This document shows, piece by piece, positions 52,673-63,087 of a DNA stretch of 64,000 nucleotides. Positions within the stretch are counted from its first letter, which is position 1. Each line of letters starts with the position of its first letter. The DNA lies in contig JADJPB010000001.1 in assembly GCA_016713445.1 (NCBI GenBank), positions 372,001 to 436,000 of the forward strand. Reading direction: 5' to 3'. Position numbers and translations under genes: made by a program. The notes under the pieces were generated by a model, which had not been told where the DNA came from, ran no database searches, and saw only the letters and a list, made by a program, of their open reading frames with translations. The DNA comes from Bacteroidota bacterium. GTDB lineage: Bacteria; Bacteroidota; Bacteroidia; AKYH767-A; OLB10.

Positions 52673-52870
52673 TCAAGCACCTCCCGATTTCACCTTGCAG
52701 GTGTTGATCCCTAAAATACTATACAATGGACAAATTCCAACAATGCCGGTAATGAATGGAACGAGTCCTATGAGCGCCCAAGCACTGTTTTGATAAACAA
52801 AAAACATGGCGATGGTCACGCCTAGAAATACCCTGAATACACGGTCATTCGAACTTTCATTTGCTTTCAT
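52673..52870 (-). CDS. DUF2892 (YgaP-like) membrane protein
   Basis: Small protein of 65 residues: a short polar N-terminus (SSNDRVFRVFLG) and two membrane helices (VTIAMFFVYQNSAWALIGLVPFITGIVG) followed by CPLYSILGINTC, the family signature with two conserved cysteines. The C-terminus is KVKSGGA. Intact. In other genomes such proteins accompany sulfur-transfer or redox-responsive genes. It is the first gene of the operon with the kinase and regulator and has an Fnr-type palindrome 75 bp upstream. Confidence 0.87.
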   Translation of the reverse strand: MKANESSNDRVFRVFLGVTIAMFFVYQNSAWALIGLVPFITGIVGICPLYSILGINTCKVKSGGA

Positions 52871-52945
52871 GATGATACAGATTAATTTTAATCAAAAATA
52901 ACCTACTTGAAATCAAAGGACTTTAGCAAAAGTCACTAGAGTAAA

Positions 52946-52957
52946 TGATATATATCA
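52946..52957 (-). promoter_or_regulatory. Crp/Fnr-type box upstream of the DUF2892-kinase-regulator operon
   Basis: TGAT-ATAT-ATCA is a perfect palindrome with the Fnr core and spacing. It lies 75 bp before the DUF2892 start and only 5 bp after the end of the upstream beta-CASP gene, so it most probably drives the operon that encodes the regulator itself. Confidence 0.6.
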
Positions 52958-52962
52958 GTAAA

Positions 52963-54362
52963 CTATAATTGGAAACTTTCGTGTAGCATGGGGATGACGA
53001 TATCTCTAAAGCCCATTCCATGTAAGTGATTTTTAAAGGCAAGCTGAGCCTCTTTTTCTCCGTGAACTAAAAATAAGCGATTCACTTTGGTGGTATCCTG
53101 ACACGACAGGTAATTCATCAACTCCTTATAATCTGCATGTGCACTGTACGAACCCATTACTTTTACGCTCGCTTTTAAAGGCACCATTTTTCCAAAAATC
53201 TTAACTTCCTTTTCTCCTTTTATCATTCGATCGCCTAAAGATCCGGGAGGGACGAATCCAACGATGAGCACTGTGTTTTTGCATCAATAATATTGTTTTT
53301 AAATGATGCTTTACGCGACCCGCTTCCATCATTCCTGAAGCAGAGATAATAATGCAGGGCTCTGCTTTTTCATTAAGTTCTTTCGATAATTCTACATCCC
53401 GGATGTAATGCAACGTTTCAAACCCAAAAGGATCGTCGTCCTTTTTCATGTATTCAAGGATCTCAGGGTTGAACGATTCCTTGTGTTTTCGCATAATAGA
53501 GGTAGCACTGATGGCCAATGGAGAATCAACATAAACCGGTATTTTTTCAAGCAATCCTTGATTGAATAATCGATTGAGCGCATAAACTACTTCCTGGGTT
53601 CGACCTAAACTAAATGCTGGGATAATTAATTTCCCTTTATTGAGGATACATGTTTGATGGACTACTTTCAATAATTCTAATTCTGTATTTTCTACATCTT
53701 CATGCAAACGATCACCATAAGTAGATTCTGTAATGATATAGTCGGCTTGCGGGAATGGCTGAGGTGCCTTTAAGATGTAATCATTAAATCTTCCAGTGTC
53801 ACCTGAAAAGAAAACTTTGATGGTCTTATCAGGCTCTTCAATTTCCAGATTTACTGCCGCACTACCCAAAATATGTCCTGCATCTGTAAAATGAAAACGA
53901 ATATGCTTATCGATTTCAACGTTTTCATTCATATCCACCGGGACAAACAATTTTAATGCTTCAATCACATCTTCCAAGGTGTAAAGTGGATCTAGTTTTT
54001 TTTGACCATTTCTTTCCCTTTTTTTATTCAGGTAATTTAAATCATTTTCCTGAATATGTGCACTGTCCTCGAGCATAATGCTACAAAGATCAAAGGTTGC
54101 TTTGGTGCAATAAATGGGTCCACTAAAACCTCGTCGCACTAGTTGAGTGATATTCCCAGAATGATCAATATGACCATGGGATAAAATCATATCATCCACC
54201 TGCATCGGATCAAATCCAAAATGTCGATTTAGATCTGCATTGTCTCCTCCTTGACTCTGAAAAAAGACCACAATCGAGCAATATTCTTTTATTTCTATCT
54301 GTTGTAATAAGGTGCTTACTTCCCGTAACGGTTTGCGCGGCACCATGAAATGTTATTTGCAT
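52963..54362 (-). CDS. Metallo-beta-lactamase/beta-CASP RNase-like protein (two frameshifts)
   Basis: Predicted zinc-dependent RNA-processing nuclease of the CPSF/YSH1-like group, about 466 residues. The ATG at 54362 gives MQITFHGAAQTVTGSKHLI, the family start. Zinc motif is LSHGHIDHSGN, followed by DAGHILGSAAVNLE, FSGDTGRF and TESTYGDRLHE. The beta-CASP part has IPAFSLGRTQEVVYAL, PVYVDSPLA and IISASGMMEAGRVKHHL. The C-terminal domain has MGSYSAHADYKEL and LFLVHGEKEAQLAF. Breaks lie near 54255 (restoring LDCGLFQSQGGDNAD-type sequence) and near 53285. Similar genes often lie with redox regulators in Bacteria; RNA targets are unknown. Confidence 0.87.
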
Positions 54363-54744
54363 AATATATTTTCTCTGTGTTTTTGTTACTAATAGTTTCC
54401 AAGCAATTGTAAAGAACATTATTTCCTCGAACTTTGCGACTTTGCGCCTTAGCGAGACAATTTACATCTTCATCTTTTCGAGAATTTGTTCCTACGACAT
54501 TTGTACCAATTATAGAATTAATATTATCATGCAACAATGAACTTCAAGATTTGATGATAGTTTATAGTCAAATTAAAATTCAAGCCACTCCCTTCGTGAC
54601 CTCTCCAGAGGAGAGGGAATTAGAAAGAAATGGAGAATCAAAATTTAAATTGAACCATTGGAATTTTAACAAGAAATTTCCCATCTTAGATGAATTTACT
54701 GTGTAAATATAAGAAAAGTACTAAATTGCACCATATTTTCGTTA
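54363..54744. other. 382-bp intergenic region with repeat debris
   Basis: I see no convincing gene. At 54431-54463 there is a TTTGCGACTTTGCGCC-type repeat with relatives near 41040-41070. At about 54599-54615 CCTCTCC-AGA-GGAGAGG forms a 7-bp hairpin. A 90-residue frame over this stretch is repeat-derived and without family resemblance. Confidence 0.55.
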
Positions 54745-55332
54745 GTGAATCAACCTATGATTAAAATCAAGCTATTTCTCCTCATCTACTTATCCCTGTT
54801 AATGGGGTTCCACCTTTTTGCCCAAGAGAATAATCGAGAAATAGTGTGGAATCAACCAAACGGACTCACCACAGCTGATTTCAAAAGGAATTTAGCAAAT
54901 GTCCCTAAAAAACAAAAAGTAGGTCGTAACACGTATGCTCAGCTAGAAGGATATATATATTGCGGAATTAGATTCTCCTATGAGCAACGAGGAAATAATT
55001 TGAAGTACGAGATTTATTCATTCATGGAGCCTGCGCAATCCTGGATTCGCGACAAGAATAATGTAGGAACTTTGGAGCATGAACAAGCTCATTTTAATAT
55101 CTCTGAAATATATTCACGTAAACTCAAATATGATTTACGCAATGAATGGAATTTAAAGAAAGCAAAAAAGAAGTACAAGCAAATGTTTAAGTCACTATTA
55201 AAAAAACAAGCCGATTTCGACAAAGATCATCACGGCGAAGTAGGAGTAGAACGCAAATGGGAAATATGGATCACCAATCAATTGCGTGAGTTAAATCAGT
55301 ATGCCGATAAAAGTATAAATTTGAGGCGGTGA
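54745..55332 (+). CDS. DUF922 secreted protein, putative zinc protease
   Basis: Intact protein of 195 residues. A signal peptide (LFLLIYLSLLMGFHLFAQ) is followed by the DUF922 pattern: WNQPNGLTTADFKRN, a tyrosine-rich beta region, and TLEHEQAHFNISEIYSRKL, where HEQAH is an HExxH zinc motif. DUF922 is thought to be a metallopeptidase-like fold, but no substrate is known. Possible start codons are at 54745 and at the in-frame ATG at 54757 (MIKIKLFLL), the latter being the more typical signal-peptide start. It is convergent with the DUF1016 gene, whose stop is 5 bp away. Confidence 0.8.
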   Translation: MNQPMIKIKLFLLIYLSLLMGFHLFAQENNREIVWNQPNGLTTADFKRNLANVPKKQKVGRNTYAQLEGYIYCGIRFSYEQRGNNLKYEIYSFMEPAQSWIRDKNNVGTLEHEQAHFNISEIYSRKLKYDLRNEWNLKKAKKKYKQMFKSLLKKQADFDKDHHGEVGVERKWEIWITNQLRELNQYADKSINLRR

Positions 55333-55336
55333 TATA

Positions 55337-56335
55337 CTAGCCTTCTTCCATTATAGATTTTACCTGCTTTTCTAATTGCTTTTTATTTGGAAGGTAAAGC
55401 TGATATTTAGAAACAAATATTTTGTTGGAAATTCCTCCGGTAGCATATTCTACGAGTACTTCATCCTTATCGGCTGAAAGAATGATACCCATTGGATCAT
55501 TATCGCCCTCTGCATTCTCCTCCTTCTTGAAAAAATTAAGGTAGAGATTCATTTGACCAATGTCAGTATGTCGAACCGCCTTAGTTTTTAAATCGATTAG
55601 TATAAAGCATTTTAAAATGCGATGGTAGAAAACAAGATCAATGTAAAAATGTTTGTTTCTTAAAGAGATTTTGTATTGTCGACCAACAAAAGTTAATCCC
55701 TTTCCCAATTCTAAAAGGAACAATTGCAAATTGTCAATTATCTTTTGCTCAAGTTGTTTCTCTGTAACCTTATTGCTTTGTGGAATCTTTAAAAAATCCA
55801 ATACATAAGGGTCTTTAATTAATTCAGCTGGTGTACTCGTTGGTTTATCTTTTACAGATAAATGCAAAACATCCTTCTTATTTTTACTAAGAACAAGTCG
55901 TTCATATAAAGAAGAATTAATCTGCCGTTCTAACTCGCGCTTCGACCAATTTTCGTGGATAGATTGCTTTTCATAGAATTTACGAGCGGACTCATCTGAA
56001 ATACCGATAAGTACAATGAATTGACTCCAGTTTAATTTGGCAGACACTGTCTGCCATTTTGGATAGGAAAGGTAAAATCTTCTCATATCCAACACATTTC
56101 GTCTGCCAAATCCTTTGCCAAAACGTAGCTTTAAATCTTTGGAAATATTTGATAATAAGTCACTTCCGTACTCAGCTCGTTCGTGGCCGCCTTGTTCAAA
56201 TTCAACAATGTGTTTGCCAATTTCCCAATTTGCTCTTACGAGTTCTGTGTTAATAGCCCGTATTGCATTTTCTCGAGCTCTCTGAATGGTTGAGCCAATA
56301 GTATCTATTAGTTCAAAGTATTTTTCTTTAATCAT
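55337..56335 (-). CDS. YhcG-like DUF1016 PD-(D/E)XK nuclease-domain protein
   Basis: Intact protein of 332 residues. The N-terminal DUF1016_N domain (about 20-150) has TELVRANWEIGKHIVEFEQ, GFGRRNVLDMRRFY and LNWSQFIVLIGISDESARKFYE. The C-terminal nuclease domain has FVGRQYKISLRNKHFYIDLVFYHRILKCFILIDLKTKAVRHTDIGQMNLYLNFF, where the acidic residue of YIDLVFY and the DLK motif form the expected PD-(D/E)XK core. The family is widespread and mobile, and is often found near restriction or defence genes; its role is unsettled. It is monocistronic here and neighbours the repeat-rich intergenic region. Confidence 0.9.
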   Translation of the reverse strand: MIKEKYFELIDTIGSTIQRARENAIRAINTELVRANWEIGKHIVEFEQGGHERAEYGSDLLSNISKDLKLRFGKGFGRRNVLDMRRFYLSYPKWQTVSAKLNWSQFIVLIGISDESARKFYEKQSIHENWSKRELERQINSSLYERLVLSKNKKDVLHLSVKDKPTSTPAELIKDPYVLDFLKIPQSNKVTEKQLEQKIIDNLQLFLLELGKGLTFVGRQYKISLRNKHFYIDLVFYHRILKCFILIDLKTKAVRHTDIGQMNLYLNFFKKEENAEGDNDPMGIILSADKDEVLVEYATGGISNKIFVSKYQLYLPNKKQLEKQVKSIMEEG

Positions 56336-56542
56336 TTTCTATAAAAGCATTTTTAATTGCTCTGCAAAAATAGAATAAAAATTAATGATAGATGTATGAA
56401 CTAGTTTGCCTTTTTAATACCTCTAATTATTGTAATATAATTGCAGTGATAATTTGTACCAACGGTTGAAAAATAAAGCCAAGGAAGGAGATTTTCAGTG
56501 CGATTCATTCAATGATTCAGTCCTCTTATATAATGCTACTAC

Positions 56543-57423
56543 TTAAAGTTTGACGAGTTTCCCAAAGGAAGTCAATCCGCTTTTGCTAATCATCTTATAA
56601 ACATAAATTCCACTTACAAAATTCTCCGTATTGATGGTTGTGGAATTGCTAAATGATTTTCGAAATATCTCGTTTGAAATGCCATTATAGAGAATGATTT
56701 CTGTTTCTTCAGCATTGCTTGCCTTAAAAGATATTTCATTCATAAATGGGTTTGGATAAACCTTTTTTAATTCTTTAACAAATTTTCGTTGATTCCAACT
56801 GTTCCAAAGCATTGTCCGCCCCAAATCGGAATATTGTTTTCGCTAATACAAATGGGAATTTCCCAAAAACCTAAACCTTGATATAATTGAAATTGAATTC
56901 CCTGTGATCCACCTATACTTTCAATGTAATTTTCCCCTGAATCCAGATAAAAGATTTTTCTTAAACCACCATTGGGTAGGGAAATCAAACCAACACTATC
57001 TACAATAACCAGAACCTCCGGCAAATTTGAATTTAGAGTATCGCCTGTTACTAAATTGAAATCATATAATAATTCTTCAGAATTGATGGAGTAATTATAA
57101 ATAAAAACTTTTCTAGAAATAGTATCTTCTTTCATTAAGCCACCATAAAAAGCCGTAGAGCTTCCATCAACGGCAAATGGTGGACAATAGGGATTGACAA
57201 TTAGAGATATGATTGGATTAAAATATATTTTTTGATAAGTAAATCCTGAAATAATAGAATCACCTTGAAAAAAATACTGATGTCCATCTTTTTTATCGCA
57301 AATATATGCGCCGTTACCATGTAAAATTTGCCACACCAAATTGGGTCTAATTAAAGGGTAATAGTTCTGTGCGAAAGATGCAGTAGAGGTTAATAAAATA
57401 ATCAGAGTAAAGAGCTTTTTCAT
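56543..57423 (-). CDS. Secreted protein with type IX sorting domain (one frameshift)
   Basis: About 293 residues. Signal peptide MKKLFTLIILLTSTASFAQ, then a domain with no family I recognise (ICDKKDGHQYFFQGDSIISGFTYQKIYFNP; LYDFNLVTGDTLNSNLP; FYLDSGENYIESIGGSQG), a layout common in Bacteroidota secreted hypothetical proteins. A shift near 56780 joins GINENLLKELKKVYPNPFMNEISFKA, the start of the C-terminal sorting domain, which ends SGIYVYKMISKSG and GKLVKL. Exported by the type IX system and cleaved or anchored at the surface. Confidence 0.77.
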
Positions 57424-57506
57424 TTCAAATTGATTAATTAGTTTTTCTACTTCTTAAAACAATATTACAAATAAAAAAATTATAAAACAGAATGCTACTG
57501 CATATT

Positions 57507-58563
57507 TTACAAAAACACCTCCGTAGCCCCACTTCCATAACGCTCATAGGAGCCATCACTGAACTTTAAATTAGCTTCTCGCAGTTCCCGTCGGATTTCG
57601 GCTTTGAGTTTACCATTGCCAATGCCATGGATAAATACAATGCTCTTCTGTTGGCGCAAATAACATTTGTCGAGCTCCTTCTTGAAATGAGCCAACTGAA
57701 TTTGAATGATCTCAGCATTGCTTAACCCTTCAATGGAATGTGTAATCTCTTCAATATGTAAATCAATCTCAAGCAACGATGGCGACAAACCATGTTTTCG
57801 CAGTAAATCATTGCCACCATGTTCCCGCTTGATGATTTTCTTTTCTTCTCTTTGGATGGGTGTTTGGCGATGTTCGTTTTGTAGTTTCTCCAAGAGTAAA
57901 TCCATGTTTTCTTCCGATAATTCATCTCCGTGAAATAATACCATCGACTTCGAAAAGGAAAGTGGAGTCGTTAGATGGGGAAACTGCTGTGAAAGGTCGG
58001 GTAAGGTTAATGAAAAGTTTAAACTGATTTTTCTTTTAGATGGGTTTGCTTCTGAAAAGAAATGAATTCCTTCAAATTGTAAATCATCATAATCAAATAA
58101 CTTCTCCCGTTTAATTTCACCAAGGAAAATGCACTCTTCATTCGCAATGCCTCCATAACGAATTCCCGTAAGCGTTTTATCTTTTCTGAAGTGCAAACTG
58201 TACGCAATTCCGTTGGAAGTTGCATTCACCAAATACAATTTTACCGGACCTGCACTTACTTGATTTTGGGTAGGAACAACGAGAAGGTAAAGCTGATTTT
58301 TGCATGCAAATAACGCAGGAAACTCCTTATAATTTTCCCATACAGGTGTGGGCGCAACGGCAATTGGAGTAGGGGGAGAGCGAAGCTTTTTGCTCGGAAT
58401 TAGTTTGAACTTTTACCAATTCCTTGGGAGTGGCTTCAATGGGAAAATCATTCTCAATGTCGACAATTACATTTCCATTTCCAAGAACTTTTGCAACAGT
58501 CCCTTCTTGCTTCTCATTGAGAAAGCGTACATAATCTCCTTCTTGAAACTGAGTTTCGGCCAT
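57507..58563 (-). CDS. DUF2027 and Smr-domain protein (one frameshift)
   Basis: About 352 residues. The N-terminus is a small Tudor-like domain (FQEGDYVRFLNEKQEGTVAKVLGNGNVIVDIENDFPIEA), then the DUF2027 region (YLVNATSNGIAYSLHF ... FLGEIKREKLFDYDDL). The C-terminal Smr domain has EIDLHIEEI and HGIGNGKLKAEIRREL, the latter like the HGxGxG signature of MutS2 nuclease domains. A CCCCC run near 58385 is short by one base; correcting it joins SLSP to TPIAVAPTPVWENYKEFPALF. Role unknown, possibly nucleic-acid binding or processing. It starts 33 bp after the downstream end of the CoA dehydrogenase gene. Confidence 0.82.
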
Positions 58564-58596
58564 CGATATTTTTTAAATGATAAACAGTAAATAAAA

Positions 58597-59488
58597 CTAA
58601 TTTTTGAAATAGTCTGCAACGACAAGATCCTTCGACCCCTTTGTGTATTTGTAAAATCCTTCTCCCGTTTTCACTCCTAAGTTTCGAGAAGTAACCATGT
58701 TCACTAATAAAGGACATGGTGCATATTTTGGATTCCCAAATCCATCGTGCAACACTCTCAAAATACTCAAACAAGTATCTAAACCAATAAAATCAGCCAA
58801 CTGCAACGGTCCCATCGGATGTGCCATCCCTAATTTCATTACGGTATCGATTTCTTCAACACCAGCAACACCTTCGTATAAACTATAAATCGCTTCATTA
58901 ATCATGGGCATTAAAATCCGATTCGCAATGAATCCAGGATAATCATTTACCTCGACAGGAGATTTTCCAAGCTTTTTTGAAATATCAAAAATTTCCTTAG
59001 TCACTTCATCACTGGTATTGTATCCACGAATCACTTCCACCATTTTCATGACCGGAACAGGATTCATAAAATGCATTCCAATTACTTTGTCACCACGCTG
59101 TGTTACAGAAGCAATTTTTGTGATGGAAATGGACGAAGTATTGGAGGCTAAAATACAAGATGGCTTACAAGCAACATCTAAATCTCCAAAAAATTTTCAA
59201 TTTTAAATCAATATTTTCAGTAGCTGCCTCAATTACTAAATCGGAGTTTTTCACTGCAGCTTTCATATCTGTATGCGTAGTGATCCGACCAAAAGCAGCT
59301 GCCTTTTCAGCCTCTGTTAATACTCCTTTTCCTACTTGTCGATCGAGGTTTTTACTGATGGTTTCCATCGCTTTGTCTAGTGCGGATTGTTGAATATCTA
59401 TTAATGAAACAGAATACCCATTTTGCGCAAAAACATGTGCAATACCATTGCCCATCTGACCCGAACCAATTACTGCTATCTCTTGCAT
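58597..59488 (-). CDS. 3-hydroxybutyryl-CoA dehydrogenase (frameshift)
   Basis: NAD-dependent oxidoreductase of fatty-acid or butyrate metabolism, about 297 residues. The Rossmann motif GSGQMGNGIAHVFAQNGY is at the start, and the region DLVIEAATENIDLK precedes the catalytic part. A shift near 59190 leads via SNTSSISITKIAS to MHFMNPVPVMKMVEVIRG, with the catalytic histidine in HFMNP. The C-terminal domain has NDYPGFIANRILMPMINEAI, MAHPMGPLQLADFIGLD and GVKTGEGFYKY. Both halves are typical. It is not next to thiolase or crotonase genes. Confidence 0.9.
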
Positions 59489-59679
59489 AATACTTTTCTT
59501 ATTTGTGATTTTTTCAAATTATGCTCTTACATAATTCGATGAATGATTTTTTTTTGATTTGAAATCTGTTTTGCGATTTATTAGCTTATTCCACAGTGTT
59601 TAGTCTTTTCCTCGGAAATCGATATTAATCCGAAATTTTAATAAATTACCTGATATACATTACGTAAAATAGGTAATTA

Positions 59680-61976
59680 TTAATTCTTGACGAATTTGCC
59701 ATTAGCATAGATGTTGTTTTTCGAATTTAATAGCTGAATAAGATAAACTCCAGCAGGTAATTGAGGAATTTCGATTTTCATTTTCTCTTGAATAGCAGAT
59801 GGACATTTCATTTCAAATACGATTTGGCCTATGGAATTCGTGATCTGTACCGATGAATTTTCATCTCTCACAAGAGGTAGCGTAACAGTGATAGCTTCTG
59901 TTGAAGGGTTCGGAGATACTTCCAAAACCAAGAGTGGAGTAGGACCAGAATTAATCCCTGAACTTACAGGATGCATTGGTGTTTCCCAAACACCTCTTCC
60001 ATAATAAGAGACACGAAGCACACTATTAATTGGTCCATCATCATAATACATAAAGTCGGTGATGTTGGCAACGGAAGGTAATCCTTGCGAATAGTCGATC
60101 CAATTTGCTAGTGAATTGTTTTTATACCATACGCCAAAAGCATTACAAACATAAACAGACTCATCGCTTGAATAGGGATCATTAATGATATTGATGATAT
60201 TGACATTCGGTAAATTCAGTGTAACATTGGACCACGTTGCTCCTTGATCGCTAGAGCGATAAACCTTGGATCCCGCTGTAACATAAACGATATTCGTATC
60301 ACTGTTTATCCCACAAATCGATCCCGCAGTGTTTATACTACTTGGTAAAGTTGAACTGGTCCAAATAGGAACACCGCTCGTGAGGTTGCTAGCTTTTCTA
60401 AAAAGATTGGGAGAGGCTAGGACATAAGCAACATCTGGTGTATAGGTGCAAATATAATGGACCTGATCGCTGAACCAAAGTTACTTGCTTGTGACCAAAA
60501 TGGAACTGGACTGCTTAAGTCGAATGTTAAATATACATCAGTTATTCCAGCCAAACTTATTTCTTGATCCTGTGAAGTAAAAGCTATTCGGAGACTATTA
60601 CTTGAGGTGAAAGGTAAACCAAAGTTAATTTCTCCACCTGAGATGACGTTTCTCCGCTTTCCATTTTCATGATAATAGACCATGTTTAAATTACTATAGT
60701 CATAAGTCATTCGACTTCCCCAATCACCTCCACGATTCGTTTTCCATTGTCCATTGCTAATATATAATTCGCCATTGTCTTGTGTTCCGATGCTGATCAT
60801 ATCTTTTCTTAGAGGATTTAATCCTGCATGATAAATTTCAGTTGCGCCCAATCCTGAACTTTTCGGCCACCACTGTAAACCTCCATTGATACTTCTCCAA
60901 ACCCCACCATCGTTTATATTATAAAGCTCGGTAGTGTTGTGGGGATTAAATATCATTTGATGCATATCGGTATGTAACATTAACCACCACTGTGTAAGTT
61001 GAGTCCATGTTACACCGCCATCTATTGACTTCCAAACAACATGTGCACCTACATATACTTCGTTCGGATTAGTTGGATTAGCACACATGCTAAAATTGTA
61101 GTTTCCCTGCCCATTTCCGTTGGCGTCATACCCTGTTAAACTTTGTGCTGGATTATAATATACGGTTGTAAAACTATTTCCACCATCTATAGATTTGAAG
61201 ATGGTTCCTTCTCCACTAATCATTCCGGCATAAACAATAGTACTATCAGCAGAAGAAACCGCTAAACGCATTCCATTAGCACTTCCGCCTCCTGGAACGG
61301 CTATTCCATTCGTAATTGTGGTCCATGTTTCTCCAAAATTCTCGGATTTGGTAAATTCTCCCGATAAAGTGACCCCATATAAAGTTCGTGTTCCCGTGGC
61401 AGCTTTCATAACGGCATCGGTAAATTGTCCATTACTTTTTTTAACCGTCCAACTAACACCACCATTATATGTTTTCCAAATTCCAGCATTGGTGAATGCA
61501 ACAATAATTAAATGGTCCAATGGATCCATAATTAATTCGATAGCCATTCTGGTTCCAATAGAAGTATTAGCGGGGAACCAAGTCGCTCCTGCGTCAATAC
61601 TTTTATAAATCCCATAATCCGAAGAATAATAATTGGGATCTCCGGTACCTAAGTAAAGGATACTGTCATTTGTTGGGTCTATGCAGATGGATGCACATGC
61701 AGTACGAGGAAGCTGATCAGATCCTGTTCGATTCCAATTATTAGTTCCATCATGGCTTATCCATAATCCGCCAGAAGCACTCACCGCATAAACTTTTTGT
61801 GGGTTAGTTGGATGGAATTTCATTTGACAAACTCTGCCGATTCCATTGATCTGCCCACTAACATTTACTGGAAACTGTATAGGTCCAACCGGCTGCCAGC
61901 TAGCTGCAGTTTGCCCCAGCAACGAGGTGCTTAAAAGAATGCTTGTTGATATGATTAATGTGACTATAAATTTCAT
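59680..61976 (-). CDS. Secreted sialidase-like (BNR/VPS10) repeat protein with sorting domain (frameshifts)
   Basis: About 765 residues. Signal peptide MKFIVTLIISTSILLSTSLLGQ, then a beta-propeller-like series of short repeats of the form SxDxGxTWxx (YKSIDAGATWFP, WKTYNGGVSWTV, FKSIDGGNSFTT, WKSIDGGVTWTQ, RSSDQGATWSNV). The C-terminal sorting domain is VSPNPSTEAITVTL ... LPAGVYLIQLLNSK ... GKFVKN. The frame changes near 60430 and again near 60055; the sequence between reads ASNLTSGVPIWTSST and NVNIINIINDPYSSDESVYV, continuing the repeats. Similar proteins are cell-surface glycan-binding or uncharacterised exo-proteins. It precedes a small secreted protein by 18 bp. Confidence 0.8.
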
Positions 61977-61994
61977 TGTTTCTAAGTGACTTTA

Positions 61995-62435
61995 TTAGCG
62001 ACGAATTGAATCAAGTATTTGTTTTCTTTCAAAAGGATATAGAATACGTCCATCTTCTTGTATCCATGGTTCAATGAGCATCACCCAATGTTTGTATTTT
62101 TTAACGGCAAATGCTAATTCAGCTTCACTCATGGTTCGGCTGCTGCTAAAAAGTCTTTTCAACCAACTTTCTTTTTCTTTCTTTTCATCTTCATTTGCGG
62201 AGCGCATCCCGATGATTTCGTCTTCTTCTTTTGGAAGTTCGTGATTGGAGAAATATAAATCATAAGCATGTCGCACTTCATTAAAATTAGAGAGGGTGTC
62301 CTCCATCATCTCTATCCAGTGTGGATGCTTTGAATAAGATCGGTCTGAGTGAGTTTTTTGTGCATTTGCCTGCTCATTTAGGCTAATAAAGAGCAGCACA
62401 AGGATTATGGAATTTCGCAGTAACATAGTACGCAA
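61995..62435 (-). CDS. Small secreted hypothetical protein linked to the propeller protein
   Basis: Intact, 146 residues, signal peptide ending NEQANAQ. The mature protein contains HPHWIEMMEDTLSNFNEVRHAYDLYFSNHELPKEEDEIIG and then a charged helix and KHWVMLIEPWIQEDGRILYPFERKQILDSIRR. Similar small proteins precede BNR-type repeat proteins in other Bacteroidota as I recall them, but no function is known. It starts 18 bp upstream of the propeller gene on the same strand, so they are probably co-transcribed and may be partners at the cell surface. Confidence 0.68.
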   Translation of the reverse strand: MRTMLLRNSIILVLLFISLNEQANAQKTHSDRSYSKHPHWIEMMEDTLSNFNEVRHAYDLYFSNHELPKEEDEIIGMRSANEDEKKEKESWLKRLFSSSRTMSEAELAFAVKKYKHWVMLIEPWIQEDGRILYPFERKQILDSIRR

Positions 62436-62457
62436 AGGTACGAAATGATTGGGTTTC

Positions 62458-63087
62458 TTATAAAGTATAAAAAAATACTAAAAAGAGAAATAACCAAAGT
62501 CCGGTGCTATAATACCAATAGGAGCAAAAGAGTTCAAACCGAAGTCCTTCAAATTTGTTTGAAAAATAAATAAGCGATTTTACAGGGTCTCTCCAAATAT
62601 CAAAAGTTTTTAAGTTGAGATAGAACAAATAGATGGCTCCTACCATAATATGTAAAAAATGAAACGCTGTGATGATGTATAAAAACACTAAACTAAGTTC
62701 AATATTTACAAAGATTCCTTGTTGCAAAATTGACAGAATAGCATGCGTTTGAAATCCAACAAAAACCACAGCGAGGAGAAGGGAAGCGGTTAAGGTAAAT
62801 AACATTTTACTAGCTTGATCCTGTAAATGATAATTGCGTGAAATGGATAGGGTGTAACTGCTAAAAAGTAAAGCAAGGGTGCTGATCACAAAAGATTTTG
62901 GAAATTGAATAGAAATGGAAGGTATCTGTTGTGAATTCCAAATAATAAACATCAACGACAAGGAAAGAAATAATAAACCAGAACCCAATAAAGCATAAAA
63001 TAGAAATGCTCTATAAGGCGCAGCTCTTTCTTTGTAAATAGGAAGTAATACTTTACCTGTATCTCTTCCAGCGGTATCTTTTGGCAT
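62458..63087 (-). CDS. Heme-copper oxidase subunit III-like protein
   Basis: Intact, 209 residues. About five to six membrane helices (AFLFYALLGSGLLFLSLSLMFIIW; LTASLLLAVVFVGFQTHAIL; NIELSLVFLYIITAFHFLHIMVGAIYLFYL; FELFCSYWYYSTGLWLFLFLVFFYTL) match cytochrome c oxidase subunit III, including the conserved FHFLHIMVGAIYLFY and a final tryptophan/tyrosine-rich helix. No catalytic subunit is nearby; it may be an orphan or part of a terminal oxidase encoded elsewhere. It is divergent from the alkane monooxygenase gene, 110 bp away. Confidence 0.82.
   Translation of the reverse strand: MPKDTAGRDTGKVLLPIYKERAAPYRAFLFYALLGSGLLFLSLSLMFIIWNSQQIPSISIQFPKSFVISTLALLFSSYTLSISRNYHLQDQASKMLFTLTASLLLAVVFVGFQTHAILSILQQGIFVNIELSLVFLYIITAFHFLHIMVGAIYLFYLNLKTFDIWRDPVKSLIYFSNKFEGLRFELFCSYWYYSTGLWLFLFLVFFYTL

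Noticed and set aside
54434..54706. 90-residue open frame in the 54.4-54.7 kb gap
   Set aside because: Built from TTTGCG-type repeat and a hairpin; no recognisable domain and biased composition.
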